Position numbers and translations under genes: made by a program. The notes below the pieces were generated by a model. The model worked only from the letters and a program-made list of their open reading frames with translations. It was not told where the DNA came from and made no database searches. Positions 44,781 through 54,571 of a stretch of 64,000 nucleotides of DNA are shown piece by piece (position 1 is the stretch's first letter; every line of letters begins with the position of its first letter). The DNA lies in contig JBGTBR010000010.1 in assembly GCA_041749255.1 (NCBI GenBank), positions 62,001-126,000 of the forward strand, given 5' to 3'. The DNA is from JABDLO01 sp041749255 (lineage in GTDB: Bacteria > Bacteroidota > Bacteroidia > Chitinophagales > Saprospiraceae).

Positions 44781-45995
44781 TCACTTTATCCCTCTCCTTT
44801 TCATTTCCCTCACCACCACATCCAATTCCCTGCTCATTTCACCAGTCACAGAAGAATTTTCCTGTGCTCTCCTGATCAGATATGGAATGACATCTCTTAC
44901 CGGACCATAAGGAATGAGTTTTGATACATTAAAACCGGTTGCGGCCAAATTGTAGGTAATGAAGTCACTCATACCAAGTAACTGACTAAAATGTAAATGA
45001 GGATGGTTTCTCTTTAATTTTAAAGCCACGATTTGCTCTGCCATCAACTGACTGCTTTTAATATTGTGGGTCGCACAACAAAGGGAAATATCCTCGATGT
45101 GTTGTAGGCAATACATTATGGCTTCATTATAATCCCGGTCTACGGCTTCCTTATTGGGGTGAATAGGGCTTGTATTTCCCATTTCTTCTGCGTGGATTCT
45201 TTCCTTTTCCATGTAAGCACCTCTCACTAATTTAGCTCCTAAAATATACCCTTTCTCTTTGGCTGTGGCATGGTCATTTTTTAACTGGGCCAATTTGTCA
45301 TGTCTGTATAACTGGTAGGTAGTGTACACAATAGAATTTTCCCTGTTATAGGTTTCCATGAGCTTGTATACAATGTCATCTATGGCATCCTGAATCCAAC
45401 TTTCTTCAGCATCTACATAAATTTTCACCTTATTTTCTGCACCCAATTTACAAATATCGTGCAAGCGTTTCCACATTCTTTGGCTGGCTGCTTCATCTTC
45501 TGTTGTAAAATCTCCCTTTTGTTGCATCTTCTCCAAAACCGTGTTGGAAGCAATTCCCGTCACTTTTATGCTGACGACCGAAACAGCATCATAACCACCG
45601 GCAAACTCTATGGTTCTCTTGAATTGATCTGCAACAAAATCCAATTCCTCTGGTGTAGATTTGGCTTCTGCCCCATAATCCAAAATACTGGTGACATTAT
45701 ATCGGTACATATGGTCTATGATTGCTTTGGAATCTTCCAGGTCTTCGCCTCCGCAAAAATGATAAAACATGGTTTTTTTTACTGCCATTTTAAATAAGGG
45801 TAGATTCCATTTCGCAGCAAAAAGTCCTACATGGGATCCCAAATTGACGAGCCAGGTTTTGTTCATGATTGAAAACAACCAGTAAATAAACTTCAGTTCT
45901 TTATCAGACCGGTTAGAAAAAGCCGTTTTTGTGTCTTGAAAATCCGGCAGAAGAAGCACTCCGGGAGAGTTTATTTTTGATTCCATATTTCCCAT
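44781..45995 (-). CDS. Proline dehydrogenase
   Basis: 404 residues of the FAD-dependent beta/alpha barrel: LDYGAEAKSTPEELDF, VKIYVDAEESWIQDAIDD, GAKLVRGAYMEKERIHAE (Lys and Arg that bind proline), CCATHNIKSS, and the C-terminal YGPVRDVIPYLIRRAQENSS. It oxidises proline to pyrroline-5-carboxylate and feeds quinone. The start at 45995 overlaps the end of aroE by 25 bases (16 if the ATG at 45986 is used), so translation is coupled. No P5C dehydrogenase gene is near. Confidence 0.93.
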   Translation of the reverse strand: MGNMESKINSPGVLLLPDFQDTKTAFSNRSDKELKFIYWLFSIMNKTWLVNLGSHVGLFAAKWNLPLFKMAVKKTMFYHFCGGEDLEDSKAIIDHMYRYNVTSILDYGAEAKSTPEELDFVADQFKRTIEFAGGYDAVSVVSIKVTGIASNTVLEKMQQKGDFTTEDEAASQRMWKRLHDICKLGAENKVKIYVDAEESWIQDAIDDIVYKLMETYNRENSIVYTTYQLYRHDKLAQLKNDHATAKEKGYILGAKLVRGAYMEKERIHAEEMGNTSPIHPNKEAVDRDYNEAIMYCLQHIEDISLCCATHNIKSSQLMAEQIVALKLKRNHPHLHFSQLLGMSDFITYNLAATGFNVSKLIPYGPVRDVIPYLIRRAQENSSVTGEMSRELDVVVREMKRRGIK

Positions 45996-46699
45996 GATTT
46001 TTCAGCCTGAAGTGAAAGCATTTCCAGGCCATTGCATATCCTGGCGCCATTTACTTCGGCACGGGTCAAAAATATTGTTTTTTCAGGATTATATATGAGG
46101 TCAAAGCAAAAATGTTGTTCACATATATGCTGATAGGGAATCTCCGGATATAGATCCGTATGAGGGTGCATGCCGAGTGGTGTAGTATTTATTATCAATG
46201 TGTATTTTTTCATCATGTATCTATCTATATCCTGATAGTGTACATATCCTTTCTGGCGGGATACCAGGCACACTTCTATATCCATTTTTTTTAGCACCCA
46301 TTGCACTGCTTTTGATGAGCCTCCTGTTCCCAAAATCAATGCTTTTTCTACTTTTTCCCTATCCAGGAAATTCTTTAAACTCATTTCAAAGCCGTACACA
46401 TCCGTATTAAAACCCAGTTTTTTACCACCTTTTATCCAAATGGTGTTCACCGCCTTTATTTGAGATGATGCTTCATCCAGGTGATCCAGAAATTCTATGA
46501 CTTTTTCCTTGTAAGGAATGGTTACATTTAGTCCGGTCACTCCTATGTTGAACAATTCGTTGATTTCCTCTATATGTTTGAGTGGGTATGCTGCATAGAT
46601 CGCATCTGTGATATTTTCCTGCAAGAATTTAGCAGCAAAATAGCCAGGAGAAAAGGAATGTCCCAGCGGATAACCTATCAATCCGAATTTTCTTACCAT
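45971..46699 (-). CDS. aroE: Shikimate dehydrogenase
   Basis: 242 residues, slightly short for AroE (about 270). GLIGYPLGHSFSP binds shikimate (Ser pair), GLNVTIPYKEKVI carries the catalytic Lys, and LILGTGGSSKAVQWVL is the NADP loop. It reduces 3-dehydroshikimate in aromatic amino acid synthesis. It follows the sugar transferase by seven bases and overlaps the proline dehydrogenase. Confidence 0.92.
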   Translation of the reverse strand: MVRKFGLIGYPLGHSFSPGYFAAKFLQENITDAIYAAYPLKHIEEINELFNIGVTGLNVTIPYKEKVIEFLDHLDEASSQIKAVNTIWIKGGKKLGFNTDVYGFEMSLKNFLDREKVEKALILGTGGSSKAVQWVLKKMDIEVCLVSRQKGYVHYQDIDRYMMKKYTLIINTTPLGMHPHTDLYPEIPYQHICEQHFCFDLIYNPEKTIFLTRAEVNGARICNGLEMLSLQAEKSWEIWNQK

Positions 46700-46706
46700 A
46701 GCACAG

Positions 46707-48128
46707 TTATTTTCCTTTGCCCTGAATCAGGACAAGGAGTGTGTAAAATAGAATTTTAATATCTAAAGAAAGGGACATGTTTTCAATATATAAAATATCG
46801 TATTTCAGTCTTTGGATCATTTGAGGAATAGTAGATGCATAACCATATTTTACCTGACCCCAGGAAGTAATGCCAGGTCTCACCTTTAGAAGATGCTTAT
46901 AGTGAGGAGCTTCTTGTACAATAAGATCTATATAGTGTTTTCTTTCCGGTCGAGGACCTACCAGGGACATTTCACCTTTCAACACATTCCAAAACTGTGG
47001 TATTTCATCCAACCTCCACTTCCTCATGATCTTACCCCAGGCCGTTACTCTTTCATCATCTTCTGAAGAAAGTTGAGGACCGTGCATCTCGGCATTGTTG
47101 ACCATTGATCTGAATTTATAAATCATAAATGGTTTGCCATTCATACCTATTCGTTCCTGGGTGTACAACACAGGACCCGGTGAATCCCATCGAATACGAA
47201 TTATAATATACAAAACAAGTGGAAAAAGGATTAATCCGCCAATCAGACTTATGCTTAAATCAGTGACCCTTTTCAGAACACCTTCCCATTTTGGCATATA
47301 CTCCTGTTCTATTTCTATTAATATGGCGCCATAGAGATGTGTCATTTTAACTTTCCCTAACAGTATGTCGTACATATCAGGAATAACCTTAACCAATACT
47401 TTGTCAGAATAGTCAAATAGTATATTGATTATGGCATTTAGTTTATGGTGATCTGTTGATTCTACAGCAACTATGACCTCTTCAATATAGTTTTCTTCTA
47501 TCAAAGTCGGAAGAGAGGACACGGGACCCAGACAAGGAAGATACCCCGATAGTGCGTTTTCACTATTCCCATTACTTTTTATAAATCCAATAAATCTGTG
47601 TCCCAGGTTATAAGGCCTGCTAGAAATTTCATCGAATAAATCGAGGGCATTTTTCTCCCCACCCACAATAACTGTATTGAAACTAACTACACCTTTTTTA
47701 AGCTTGTTTTTGGCTCTGGTCAATACCGCCATTCTACATATAGAAGTAATGAAAAAGTGCATCAAAAACAATGTCGAAAAAGATCTTAGAGAACTGATGT
47801 GTGTCAACACTTCGTCATCTGTCAATATGGTGAAAAATAAAATGAATGTTCCCACCAATGTGATCCAAAAAGTCCTTTTCAGAGTAGATGCCCGTGAAAA
47901 GCGGTATATATCTTTATACTTGTCAAATATAGAATACATCAATAACCAAAACACAGGCACAAGTGCAAGTCCATAGTAGAGTTTGGGGTCGGTGTAAATA
48001 CTTTCAATTGAAAAATGACCGGATTCAATCCATTTACGGAAAATAAAAAAAAACAACCATGAAAAAATGGCTGAAAAATAATCTCCCAATCGATAAATGA
48101 TCAAATCTGTTCTCCTTTCTGTCTTCAA
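46707..48128 (-). CDS. Polyprenyl glycosylphosphotransferase (bacterial sugar transferase)
   Basis: 473 residues. Several N-terminal helices (FSAIFSWLFFFIFRKW, YYGLALVPVFWLLMYSIF, TFWITLVGTFILFFTIL) precede a CoA-binding-like linker (about 150-260), then a membrane helix and the C-terminal sugar transferase domain: RIGMNGKPFMIYKFRSM, KWRLDEIPQFWNVLKGEMSLVGPRP (split blocks), VRPGITSWGQV. It starts polysaccharide assembly by moving a sugar-1-phosphate to undecaprenyl phosphate. It follows the Gfo/Idh/MocA gene. Confidence 0.93.
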   Translation of the reverse strand: MKTERRTDLIIYRLGDYFSAIFSWLFFFIFRKWIESGHFSIESIYTDPKLYYGLALVPVFWLLMYSIFDKYKDIYRFSRASTLKRTFWITLVGTFILFFTILTDDEVLTHISSLRSFSTLFLMHFFITSICRMAVLTRAKNKLKKGVVSFNTVIVGGEKNALDLFDEISSRPYNLGHRFIGFIKSNGNSENALSGYLPCLGPVSSLPTLIEENYIEEVIVAVESTDHHKLNAIINILFDYSDKVLVKVIPDMYDILLGKVKMTHLYGAILIEIEQEYMPKWEGVLKRVTDLSISLIGGLILFPLVLYIIIRIRWDSPGPVLYTQERIGMNGKPFMIYKFRSMVNNAEMHGPQLSSEDDERVTAWGKIMRKWRLDEIPQFWNVLKGEMSLVGPRPERKHYIDLIVQEAPHYKHLLKVRPGITSWGQVKYGYASTIPQMIQRLKYDILYIENMSLSLDIKILFYTLLVLIQGKGK

Positions 48129-48164
48129 TCCACTATTATTTTTTGATATGATATGAAGAAGCGA

Positions 48165-49163
48165 TTACACCTCATTTATTATGTTTTCTATTTCATGTGC
48201 CAGTTCCAATGCTTTTGCGCCCATTTCCAATGTTACGCCTGGTTGACGGTCAAATGAAATGCTTTCACAAAATTCATTTAATTCAGCCAATATAGCATTA
48301 TCTTCTGTTTGGCTGGCTAATTCTTCTACATGAATAACCTTTTTAAAAGTGCTATCTCCTATTACCCACCCGTCTTGGTTTGAAATGTTGGGGTCATGAT
48401 CACTCATCGTAATGATCTGGGTTTTCTTCATCAAAAAATCTACGCTTATATACGCATCTTTTTGAAATATTCTCACCTTACGCATATCCTTCATACTGAT
48501 CCTGCTGGCAGTAATATTGGCAACACATCCATTGCGGAAAGTGAGTCGGGCATTGCTTATGTCAATGGTATCGTGAATAACTTTTATCCCATTGGCTTTA
48601 ATATCCACAATTTCAGAATTCACAAGAAATAATATGAGATCGAGATCATGAATCATCAAGTCCAAAACCACTGATACATCGTGATTCCTGGAACTAAATG
48701 AAGAAAGGCGATGAGCTTCAATAAATCCCGGTGTAATTTTCTTATTTACGACAGAGACAAAAGCAGGATTATATCTTTCTACATGTCCGACTTGTCCAAT
48801 GACTTTCATCTCTTTTGCTTTGCATATCAAAATACGGGCCTCTTCAGGAGTTTGGCATATTGGTTTTTCGATGAATACGTGTTTTCCCTTTTCAATGGCA
48901 CTGAGTGCTATTTCAAAATGAAGTGGTGTAGGTGCAACGATGTCTATGGCATCTGACATGTTCATCAAACTTTCCGGATTGGCAATGAATGGAATACCCG
49001 TTTCTTTTTGAACCTTTGCTGACAGTTCTGTATCCGGATCGTAAAATCCGCAAATATCAAATTTTGTTTCCCTCAGGCATTCCAAATGTATCCTGCCGAG
49101 ATAGCCAACTCCAAACACCCCGATCTTGATACCCTTGTTCAATACATTATTTTTTAAAACCAC
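48165..49163 (-). CDS. Gfo/Idh/MocA family oxidoreductase
   Basis: 332 residues. The NAD(P) loop GVFGVGYLGRIHLECLRE is near residue 15, followed by the family marker VFIEKPICQTPEEA (EKP with catalytic Lys) and the substrate-domain DLMIHDLDLILF (H-D pair). It likely modifies a sugar or cyclitol. It lies between a small membrane protein gene (9 bases) and the sugar transferase (36 bases), suggesting a role in making a sugar precursor for surface polysaccharide. Confidence 0.9.
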   Translation of the reverse strand: MVLKNNVLNKGIKIGVFGVGYLGRIHLECLRETKFDICGFYDPDTELSAKVQKETGIPFIANPESLMNMSDAIDIVAPTPLHFEIALSAIEKGKHVFIEKPICQTPEEARILICKAKEMKVIGQVGHVERYNPAFVSVVNKKITPGFIEAHRLSSFSSRNHDVSVVLDLMIHDLDLILFLVNSEIVDIKANGIKVIHDTIDISNARLTFRNGCVANITASRISMKDMRKVRIFQKDAYISVDFLMKKTQIITMSDHDPNISNQDGWVIGDSTFKKVIHVEELASQTEDNAILAELNEFCESISFDRQPGVTLEMGAKALELAHEIENIINEV

Positions 49164-49172
49164 TTATGGTGA

Positions 49173-49472
49173 TTAACGGTTAAACATATAATAAAAACCA
49201 ATAAAACAGCATAGGACGAAAACTCCAAATGCCAAACCCAGAGAAACTCTCATGTGTTTTGAAAAACTCAAAATGTCTCCAGAAAACTGCGGATAACGGG
49301 GAATGATTTCTTTTTTCAACTTGTCGGGTTTCAAAATATAAGATGCGGGAAATTCTACCTGATTATCTCTTAGTTTTCTGTATATTTTTAAGATTTTTAA
49401 CCTAAAATATAAATTAACAGATAATAAGGCGATGAATAAACAAATAATGACAATCAGTAGTATACCAAACAT
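49173..49472 (-). CDS. Small membrane protein with two helices
   Basis: 99 residues. An N-terminal helix (FGILLIVIICLFIALLSVNLYF) and a C-terminal helix (VSLGLAFGVFVLCCFIGFYYMF) flank a charged cytoplasmic or periplasmic middle. No family recognised. It is first in the operon with the oxidoreductase and sugar transferase, so it may serve polysaccharide assembly. Confidence 0.65.
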   Translation of the reverse strand: MFGILLIVIICLFIALLSVNLYFRLKILKIYRKLRDNQVEFPASYILKPDKLKKEIIPRYPQFSGDILSFSKHMRVSLGLAFGVFVLCCFIGFYYMFNR

Positions 49473-49493
49473 ATTTTTTTAATAGATTGAGGA

Positions 49494-49501
49494 CAAATTT
49501 A
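49494..49501 (-). promoter_or_regulatory. Candidate -7 box for the small membrane gene operon
   Basis: TAAATTTG on the minus strand (49501 down to 49494) matches the Bacteroidota -7 consensus TAnnTTTG and lies 22 bases before the ATG at 49472. A TTTG lies only about 14 bases upstream of it, short of the usual 17-21, so the promoter is uncertain. Confidence 0.3.
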
Positions 49502-49531
49502 ATCAATATACAAACCAAATAACGAATATTT

Positions 49532-52102
49532 ATGTATAAGTACACTTTTCTCATTGCTATATTCCTGCTGATAAATCTAAACTTACTCAGTCAAAAAAAA
49601 GACCTGACTTATTATCTACCGGATATTTCTTATAATAAAGATATACCTACGCCTGAAAGTGTATTAGGATATCAGGTGGGAGAATGGCATGTATCACACG
49701 ACCAACTCATTATGTACATGCGTACCATTGCCGAAAAATCTGACAGGGTAACCATGACTGAATATGCGCGCACTCATGAAAACAGGCCTCTTATATACTT
49801 AACCATAACCCACCCAGATAACCATAAAAATCTGGAGAAGCTAAAAAAGGAACACCGCCAACTCACCAATCCCAAAAATAGCGATTCTATTGATATAGAA
49901 AAAATACCGGTGGTCATATACCAGGGTTATTCCATCCACGGGAATGAACCGAGCGGTTCCAATGCGGCATTACTCAATGCGTATTACCTGGCCGCCGGTC
50001 AGGATCCCACAGTAGAGGCAAAGTTGCGAAATTCTATAATTCTTCTGGATCCTTCATTTAATCCTGATGGTCTTCATCGGTTTTCTTCCTGGGTGAATAT
50101 GCACAAAAACAAAACCTTGACCAGCGATCCCAATGACAGGGAGTACAACGAAGAATGGCCTAGGGGCCGGACCAATCATTATTGGTTTGATCTCAACAGA
50201 GACTGGCTTTTATTGACTCATCCTGAATCGCAGGGAAGAATCAGAGTCTTCCATGAATGGAAGCCGGAAATCCTGACCGATCATCATGAGATGGGTACGA
50301 ACTCCACTTTCTTTTTTCAACCGGGGGTACCTTCCAGAACCAATCCCAATACGCCACAAAAAAACCAAATACTCACTGAAGAAATAGGAATGTTTCATGC
50401 CAAAGGTCTCGATTCCATTCAATCATTGTATTACACAAAAGCCAGTTTCGATGACTTCTACTACGGAAAAGGGTCCACCTATCCCGACATCAATGGAGGA
50501 GTAGGTATTTTGTTTGAACAGGCCAGTTCTCGTGGACACCTTCAGGAAAGTGTACATGGACTCCTTGATTTCCCTTTTACTATCAGAAATCAAATGGTTA
50601 CGTCTCTGACTACCCAGGAAGCTGGTATACACTTAAAAAACGAACTTCTGGAGTTTAAAAGAAAATTCTATAAAGATGCGAGAAGGGAAGCGCAAAACTT
50701 TCCGGATAAAGCCTATTTGATCAGCGATCAGGATCAAACAAAATTGATGAGATTTGTTGAAATCCTGCATGCCCATGACATAAAAGTGCATTCATTGGAA
50801 GAATCCGTAACCGTCAGTAACCGCCAATACGAACCGGAAAATTCATTTGTAGTCCCAACCGATCAATATCAATTTAAACTGATCAAAACCATTTTTGAAA
50901 ATGTAACGGAGTTCGAAGACAGCATTTTTTACGATGTCTCCGCATGGACCATGCCTCTTGCATTTAACTTGCAATACGATGCTGTCAATGCGAATGCCAT
51001 TAAGAGACTCAAAATGGATTCCGAGCCTGTAAAAATGGAATTCAAGAAAGGGAAAGTGTATGGTTCTGACGATCCTTATGCCTTTATTTTTAATTGGAAT
51101 GATTATTTTACTCCGGCAGCTCTGTACAAAATTCAAGATGCAGGATTACGTACCGGCGTCGTCCACGAAAGGATTATTTATGAACTAGATGGTATCGTAA
51201 AGACCTTTGACAGAGGATGTATCATGATACCGGTTCAAAATCAGGAACTGGATGGCAAGGGTATTCAAACATTATTGGAAGGACTGGCGGCCTCCTATAA
51301 TATAGATTTTTACGCACTGTCTTCCGGATACGGTGACAACAGTATGACTCTGGGACATCCTAATGTCGATATTTTAGAGAAGCCAAAGGCTATGTTGTTT
51401 GTAGGAGGGAGTGTCAGCAGTTATGATGCCGGTGAAATCTGGCATCTGCTGGATACCCGGTATGAAATACCACTCACAAAAACCGACATACGCAACATCT
51501 CCCCTACTGCCCTTCACAGGTACAATACCATTATCATGTCTTCAGGAAGCTATCGGTTTAACGACAACATCACACAAGCTATAAGCGATTGGGTGAAAAG
51601 TGGAGGAACTCTTGTTGTAATTGGTTCTGCCATTAATTGGGCTGCTTCCAACAATTTGGTGAAGTTAAAAACAAAATCTACTGGAGATACCGATTATAGT
51701 GGCCATAACTATTCCACAGCAACCAATATAATGGGTTCAAGAGTACTTGGTGGCAACATTTTTAATACAGAAGCTGACCTTACTCACCCTTTATTGTATG
51801 GTTATCATTTATCAAATATTCCGGTTTTCAGAAGGGGTAATACCTTTTATGAACCCACTAAAAATATTTTTGCCAGTCCGTTGAAATATTCAAAAGAGCC
51901 TTTACTTTCGGGATACCTCCCTTCAGGATTGGAAGCATTAGCTTCAGAAACACCTGCAGTGACAGTTCATGGTGCTGGTTCCGGAAGAGTAATTGCCATC
52001 AATGACAATCTGAACCTTCGGGGTTTTTGGTGGGGAGGCAGTAAAATATTTGCCAATGCCCTTTTCTTTGGAAAAACCATCAACAGGAGGACTATGGAGT
52101 AA
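49532..52102 (+). CDS. Exported M14-family zinc carboxypeptidase (second paralogue)
   Basis: 856 residues with a signal peptide (MYKYTFLIAIFLLINLNLLSQ). HGNEPSG (H136, E139), NPDGLHR, RTNHYWFDLNRDW, and the third His in TDHHEMG (251-252) form the M14 site; the later FEQASSRG carries the likely catalytic Glu. As in the gene at 399-3041, the C-terminal half resembles class I amidotransferase-like domains (MLFVGGSVSSYDAG, SGGTLVVIG). Both proteins share RTNHYWFDLNRDW exactly. It lies between divergent and convergent neighbours, so it is probably monocistronic. Confidence 0.9.
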   Translation: MYKYTFLIAIFLLINLNLLSQKKDLTYYLPDISYNKDIPTPESVLGYQVGEWHVSHDQLIMYMRTIAEKSDRVTMTEYARTHENRPLIYLTITHPDNHKNLEKLKKEHRQLTNPKNSDSIDIEKIPVVIYQGYSIHGNEPSGSNAALLNAYYLAAGQDPTVEAKLRNSIILLDPSFNPDGLHRFSSWVNMHKNKTLTSDPNDREYNEEWPRGRTNHYWFDLNRDWLLLTHPESQGRIRVFHEWKPEILTDHHEMGTNSTFFFQPGVPSRTNPNTPQKNQILTEEIGMFHAKGLDSIQSLYYTKASFDDFYYGKGSTYPDINGGVGILFEQASSRGHLQESVHGLLDFPFTIRNQMVTSLTTQEAGIHLKNELLEFKRKFYKDARREAQNFPDKAYLISDQDQTKLMRFVEILHAHDIKVHSLEESVTVSNRQYEPENSFVVPTDQYQFKLIKTIFENVTEFEDSIFYDVSAWTMPLAFNLQYDAVNANAIKRLKMDSEPVKMEFKKGKVYGSDDPYAFIFNWNDYFTPAALYKIQDAGLRTGVVHERIIYELDGIVKTFDRGCIMIPVQNQELDGKGIQTLLEGLAASYNIDFYALSSGYGDNSMTLGHPNVDILEKPKAMLFVGGSVSSYDAGEIWHLLDTRYEIPLTKTDIRNISPTALHRYNTIIMSSGSYRFNDNITQAISDWVKSGGTLVVIGSAINWAASNNLVKLKTKSTGDTDYSGHNYSTATNIMGSRVLGGNIFNTEADLTHPLLYGYHLSNIPVFRRGNTFYEPTKNIFASPLKYSKEPLLSGYLPSGLEALASETPAVTVHGAGSGRVIAINDNLNLRGFWWGGSKIFANALFFGKTINRRTME

Positions 52103-52111
52103 ATTAAAAAC

Positions 52112-53107
52112 CTACATCAAAAATCCATTTTCCTCTTGAATTGGGGATGGAATGTTTGTATCTTTTATCATTTCCCTCAGATCTATTTCTATGGCATTGG
52201 CTATAGATGTGATAGGTACATCATTGTATGTACCTTCAAATGGATTTTCGGAGTAATCACCTATTTTCTCCATCAAAAAAAATACCCATGTAGTCAAAGC
52301 CGATACCGGGACAGAAATCCAGGTGGACAGGTCATTGGTCTGAAACGTGTTTAGAATACCAAAAGGCAATATGGCACAAAACACAAAAGTCAGCCATAAA
52401 GCGGTGGATGCATACTGTCTGGGAAATGGAAAATTTTTGATCCTTTCACACATTCCCTGATCATCGTAGAGCAATCCTGTGATCTCATGGAGTCTTTTAA
52501 ATTGAAAACCATCAATCAAACTGCATGAATACATGTGCTGAATATCTATACTTTGTTGTACCAGGATCTGTGTGGCTATGTTGGAAGCTGATTTATACTC
52601 TTCTAATTCTTTCTCTTCTACAAACTGTGCTATTTCCTCTTCCAGTCTGTCGTAATAAGCCTCACACACATTTGGGATGTAAAGCTTCGCCAGCCTGTCT
52701 TTTTTGTGTTCCCATTCTCTGCCTAGCCTTAACTGATACCTCAAGGCAGTTAACCAGGCAATATGTCTGTATATGAGTTTCTTATGCCAATACGCCTCCT
52801 CAGTTTCATCAGTAAGACTAACGAAAGAAACCACTCCATTTCCAAAAGTTCGGCTATGATTGACAATAGCACCCCATATTTTTCTGGCTTCCCAAGTTCT
52901 GTCATAAGAGCTGTTGTTTTTAAATCCCAGATAAAAAGATATAGCTATACCTAAAATCGTAATGATCTGCCATGGCAAAGTAACAGGTGTTACATAATAA
53001 TGGAATGCTACAATTAGAGAAGCGTAGAGAAAACCCAGGATGAAAGGTTTCTTAGACCAATTCACCGTCATAAAAAACCCGTAATTTCTTTTAATATACA
53101 TATACAA
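52112..53107 (-). CDS. Bestrophin-type anion channel
   Basis: 331 residues; an ATG 12 codons later is an alternative start. Membrane blocks: KPFILGFLYASLIVAFHYYV, PWQIITILGIAISFYLGFKNNSSYDRTWEARKIW (the SYDRxWEAR signature of bestrophins), and later STALWLTFVFCAILPFGIL and WISVPVSALTTWVFFLMEKIG. The C-terminal block ENPFEGTYNDVPITSI is also typical. It forms a pentameric chloride/anion channel. It converges on the M14 gene with 9 bases between. Confidence 0.9.
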   Translation of the reverse strand: MYMYIKRNYGFFMTVNWSKKPFILGFLYASLIVAFHYYVTPVTLPWQIITILGIAISFYLGFKNNSSYDRTWEARKIWGAIVNHSRTFGNGVVSFVSLTDETEEAYWHKKLIYRHIAWLTALRYQLRLGREWEHKKDRLAKLYIPNVCEAYYDRLEEEIAQFVEEKELEEYKSASNIATQILVQQSIDIQHMYSCSLIDGFQFKRLHEITGLLYDDQGMCERIKNFPFPRQYASTALWLTFVFCAILPFGILNTFQTNDLSTWISVPVSALTTWVFFLMEKIGDYSENPFEGTYNDVPITSIANAIEIDLREMIKDTNIPSPIQEENGFLM

Positions 53108-53439
53108 TCTTATTCAAAAAAGTACAATTAATGAATGTCATTTATCATTAAAAAACATAAATATCCTATATTAGCCAATGTCATCCAAAAAGTCCATCGT
53201 ACCAGCCGAGCAAAGTCTATTTTGTGCATAAATGATATCATGTCTGAAAAGGATGCAATTGTGGCGTCAAGTATAACCTTAAAGTAGCAATAGTAAATTT
53301 TTAGAGAATAAATTTATAATTATAAAGTAAACATTATATGCTTTTAAGATGAAAATTCTTATCCATTGTGCGGGAATTAATATCGATATCCCGATCTAAT
53401 CCAATAAAAGGATTTCGTCCTAACTATAATAAACTGACT
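53108..53439. other. Noncoding stretch between bestrophin and SGNH genes
   Basis: 332 AT-rich bases between divergent genes. A short inverted repeat, CGGGA...TCCCG, around 53375-53397 encloses a palindrome ATATCGATAT. Both promoters should be here, but none matches the consensus well. Confidence 0.4.
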
Positions 53440-54564
53440 ATGCATTATTTACAATTTGTATTTTTATCTGCTTTTACCCTTTTAGTACTCGATATGTTAT
53501 CGGCACAGAATGTCAAAGCATTTTACGTTGGTCATAGTCTAAGTGATCAGGTTCCGGATATGACAAAATCCCTATCTGACGACGACCCCTCTGTAAGTAT
53601 GAATTGGGTATATCAGTCCATTCCCGGTGCTCCATTAAGATGGCAGTGGCAAAGAAAAGAGGCCAATGACTATACTGGAAATCCTCCTTATTCTGCAGCT
53701 TTTTACGATACCATATACGGTTTACCAGTCGGGGATTTTGATGCATTGATTTTAACGGAATCTGTGCCAAGAGATATTTCTCCATGGGGAATTGTGGAAA
53801 CGTATGAGTATGCAGATAGCTTTTATACCTATTTTCAAAACTTTAATCCGGGAAAACAAGTGTATCTGTATGAAGTGTGGCACTGTCTTAATAGTGGAAC
53901 TCCAACGGGATGTTCATATGATACAGATTCCAATCCCTGGAGGCAAAGGCTGTCAGATGATCTTCCGATGTGGGAGAGTGTAATCGATACCATTAATTGC
54001 CGATTTCAGCCGGAGATACCCCTCAGACTAATACCGGGTGGACAAGGACTGGCGAGACTCCACGATTCGATCCAGGCAGGAGTCATTCCGGGCATTTCTG
54101 ATATCTCCCACCTTTTCAGTGATGATATTCATCTTACCGATGTTGGGAAGTACTTTATCGCCTGTATCCATTTTTCAGTAATTCACGGTAAAAGTCCTGA
54201 AGGTTTGACCCATCAGACACAAGTGTGGTGGGGCGGAAATTTTACTCCACCTACTCCTGCTCAGGCCTTAAAATTTCAACAAATAGCCTGGCAGACCGTG
54301 ACTGACCTCTATTATCTCACCGGTGTATATGCGGATGGGCTTCAAGATGACAGCTACGTGTGGAAAGGGACAAGATCCAGCTCCTGGAGTAATCCTTGCA
54401 ATTGGGATAGAAGTCAAACTCCCCAACCCATGACTGAAGTGATCGTTATGGGAAACAGACCGCATCCGTTGGAAATAGACGAAAATATAAACTTACATAG
54501 CCTCCAACTTTTGCCAAATGCATCAGTTGTGATCACATCGGGAGTAGAAGTACATATTGAATAA
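53440..54564 (+). CDS. Exported SGNH-hydrolase-like protein
   Basis: 374 residues from the ATG at 53440 (signal MHYLQFVFLSAFTLLVLDMLSAQ). AFYVGHSLSDQVPDM carries the GDSL-type serine (GHSL), and DDIHLTDVGKYF carries the Asp-x-x-His of SGNH esterases. From about residue 315 there is a separate short module WKGTRSSSWSNPCNWDRSQTP, ending ITSGVEVHIE, as in the 'W-S-x-x-x-N-W' sheets that often precede further domains in Bacteroidota surface proteins. No T9SS domain follows, so the C-terminus may be shortened. Function likely de-esterification of a sugar. Confidence 0.7.
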   Translation: MHYLQFVFLSAFTLLVLDMLSAQNVKAFYVGHSLSDQVPDMTKSLSDDDPSVSMNWVYQSIPGAPLRWQWQRKEANDYTGNPPYSAAFYDTIYGLPVGDFDALILTESVPRDISPWGIVETYEYADSFYTYFQNFNPGKQVYLYEVWHCLNSGTPTGCSYDTDSNPWRQRLSDDLPMWESVIDTINCRFQPEIPLRLIPGGQGLARLHDSIQAGVIPGISDISHLFSDDIHLTDVGKYFIACIHFSVIHGKSPEGLTHQTQVWWGGNFTPPTPAQALKFQQIAWQTVTDLYYLTGVYADGLQDDSYVWKGTRSSSWSNPCNWDRSQTPQPMTEVIVMGNRPHPLEIDENINLHSLQLLPNASVVITSGVEVHIE

Positions 54565-54571
54565 TATGAAC

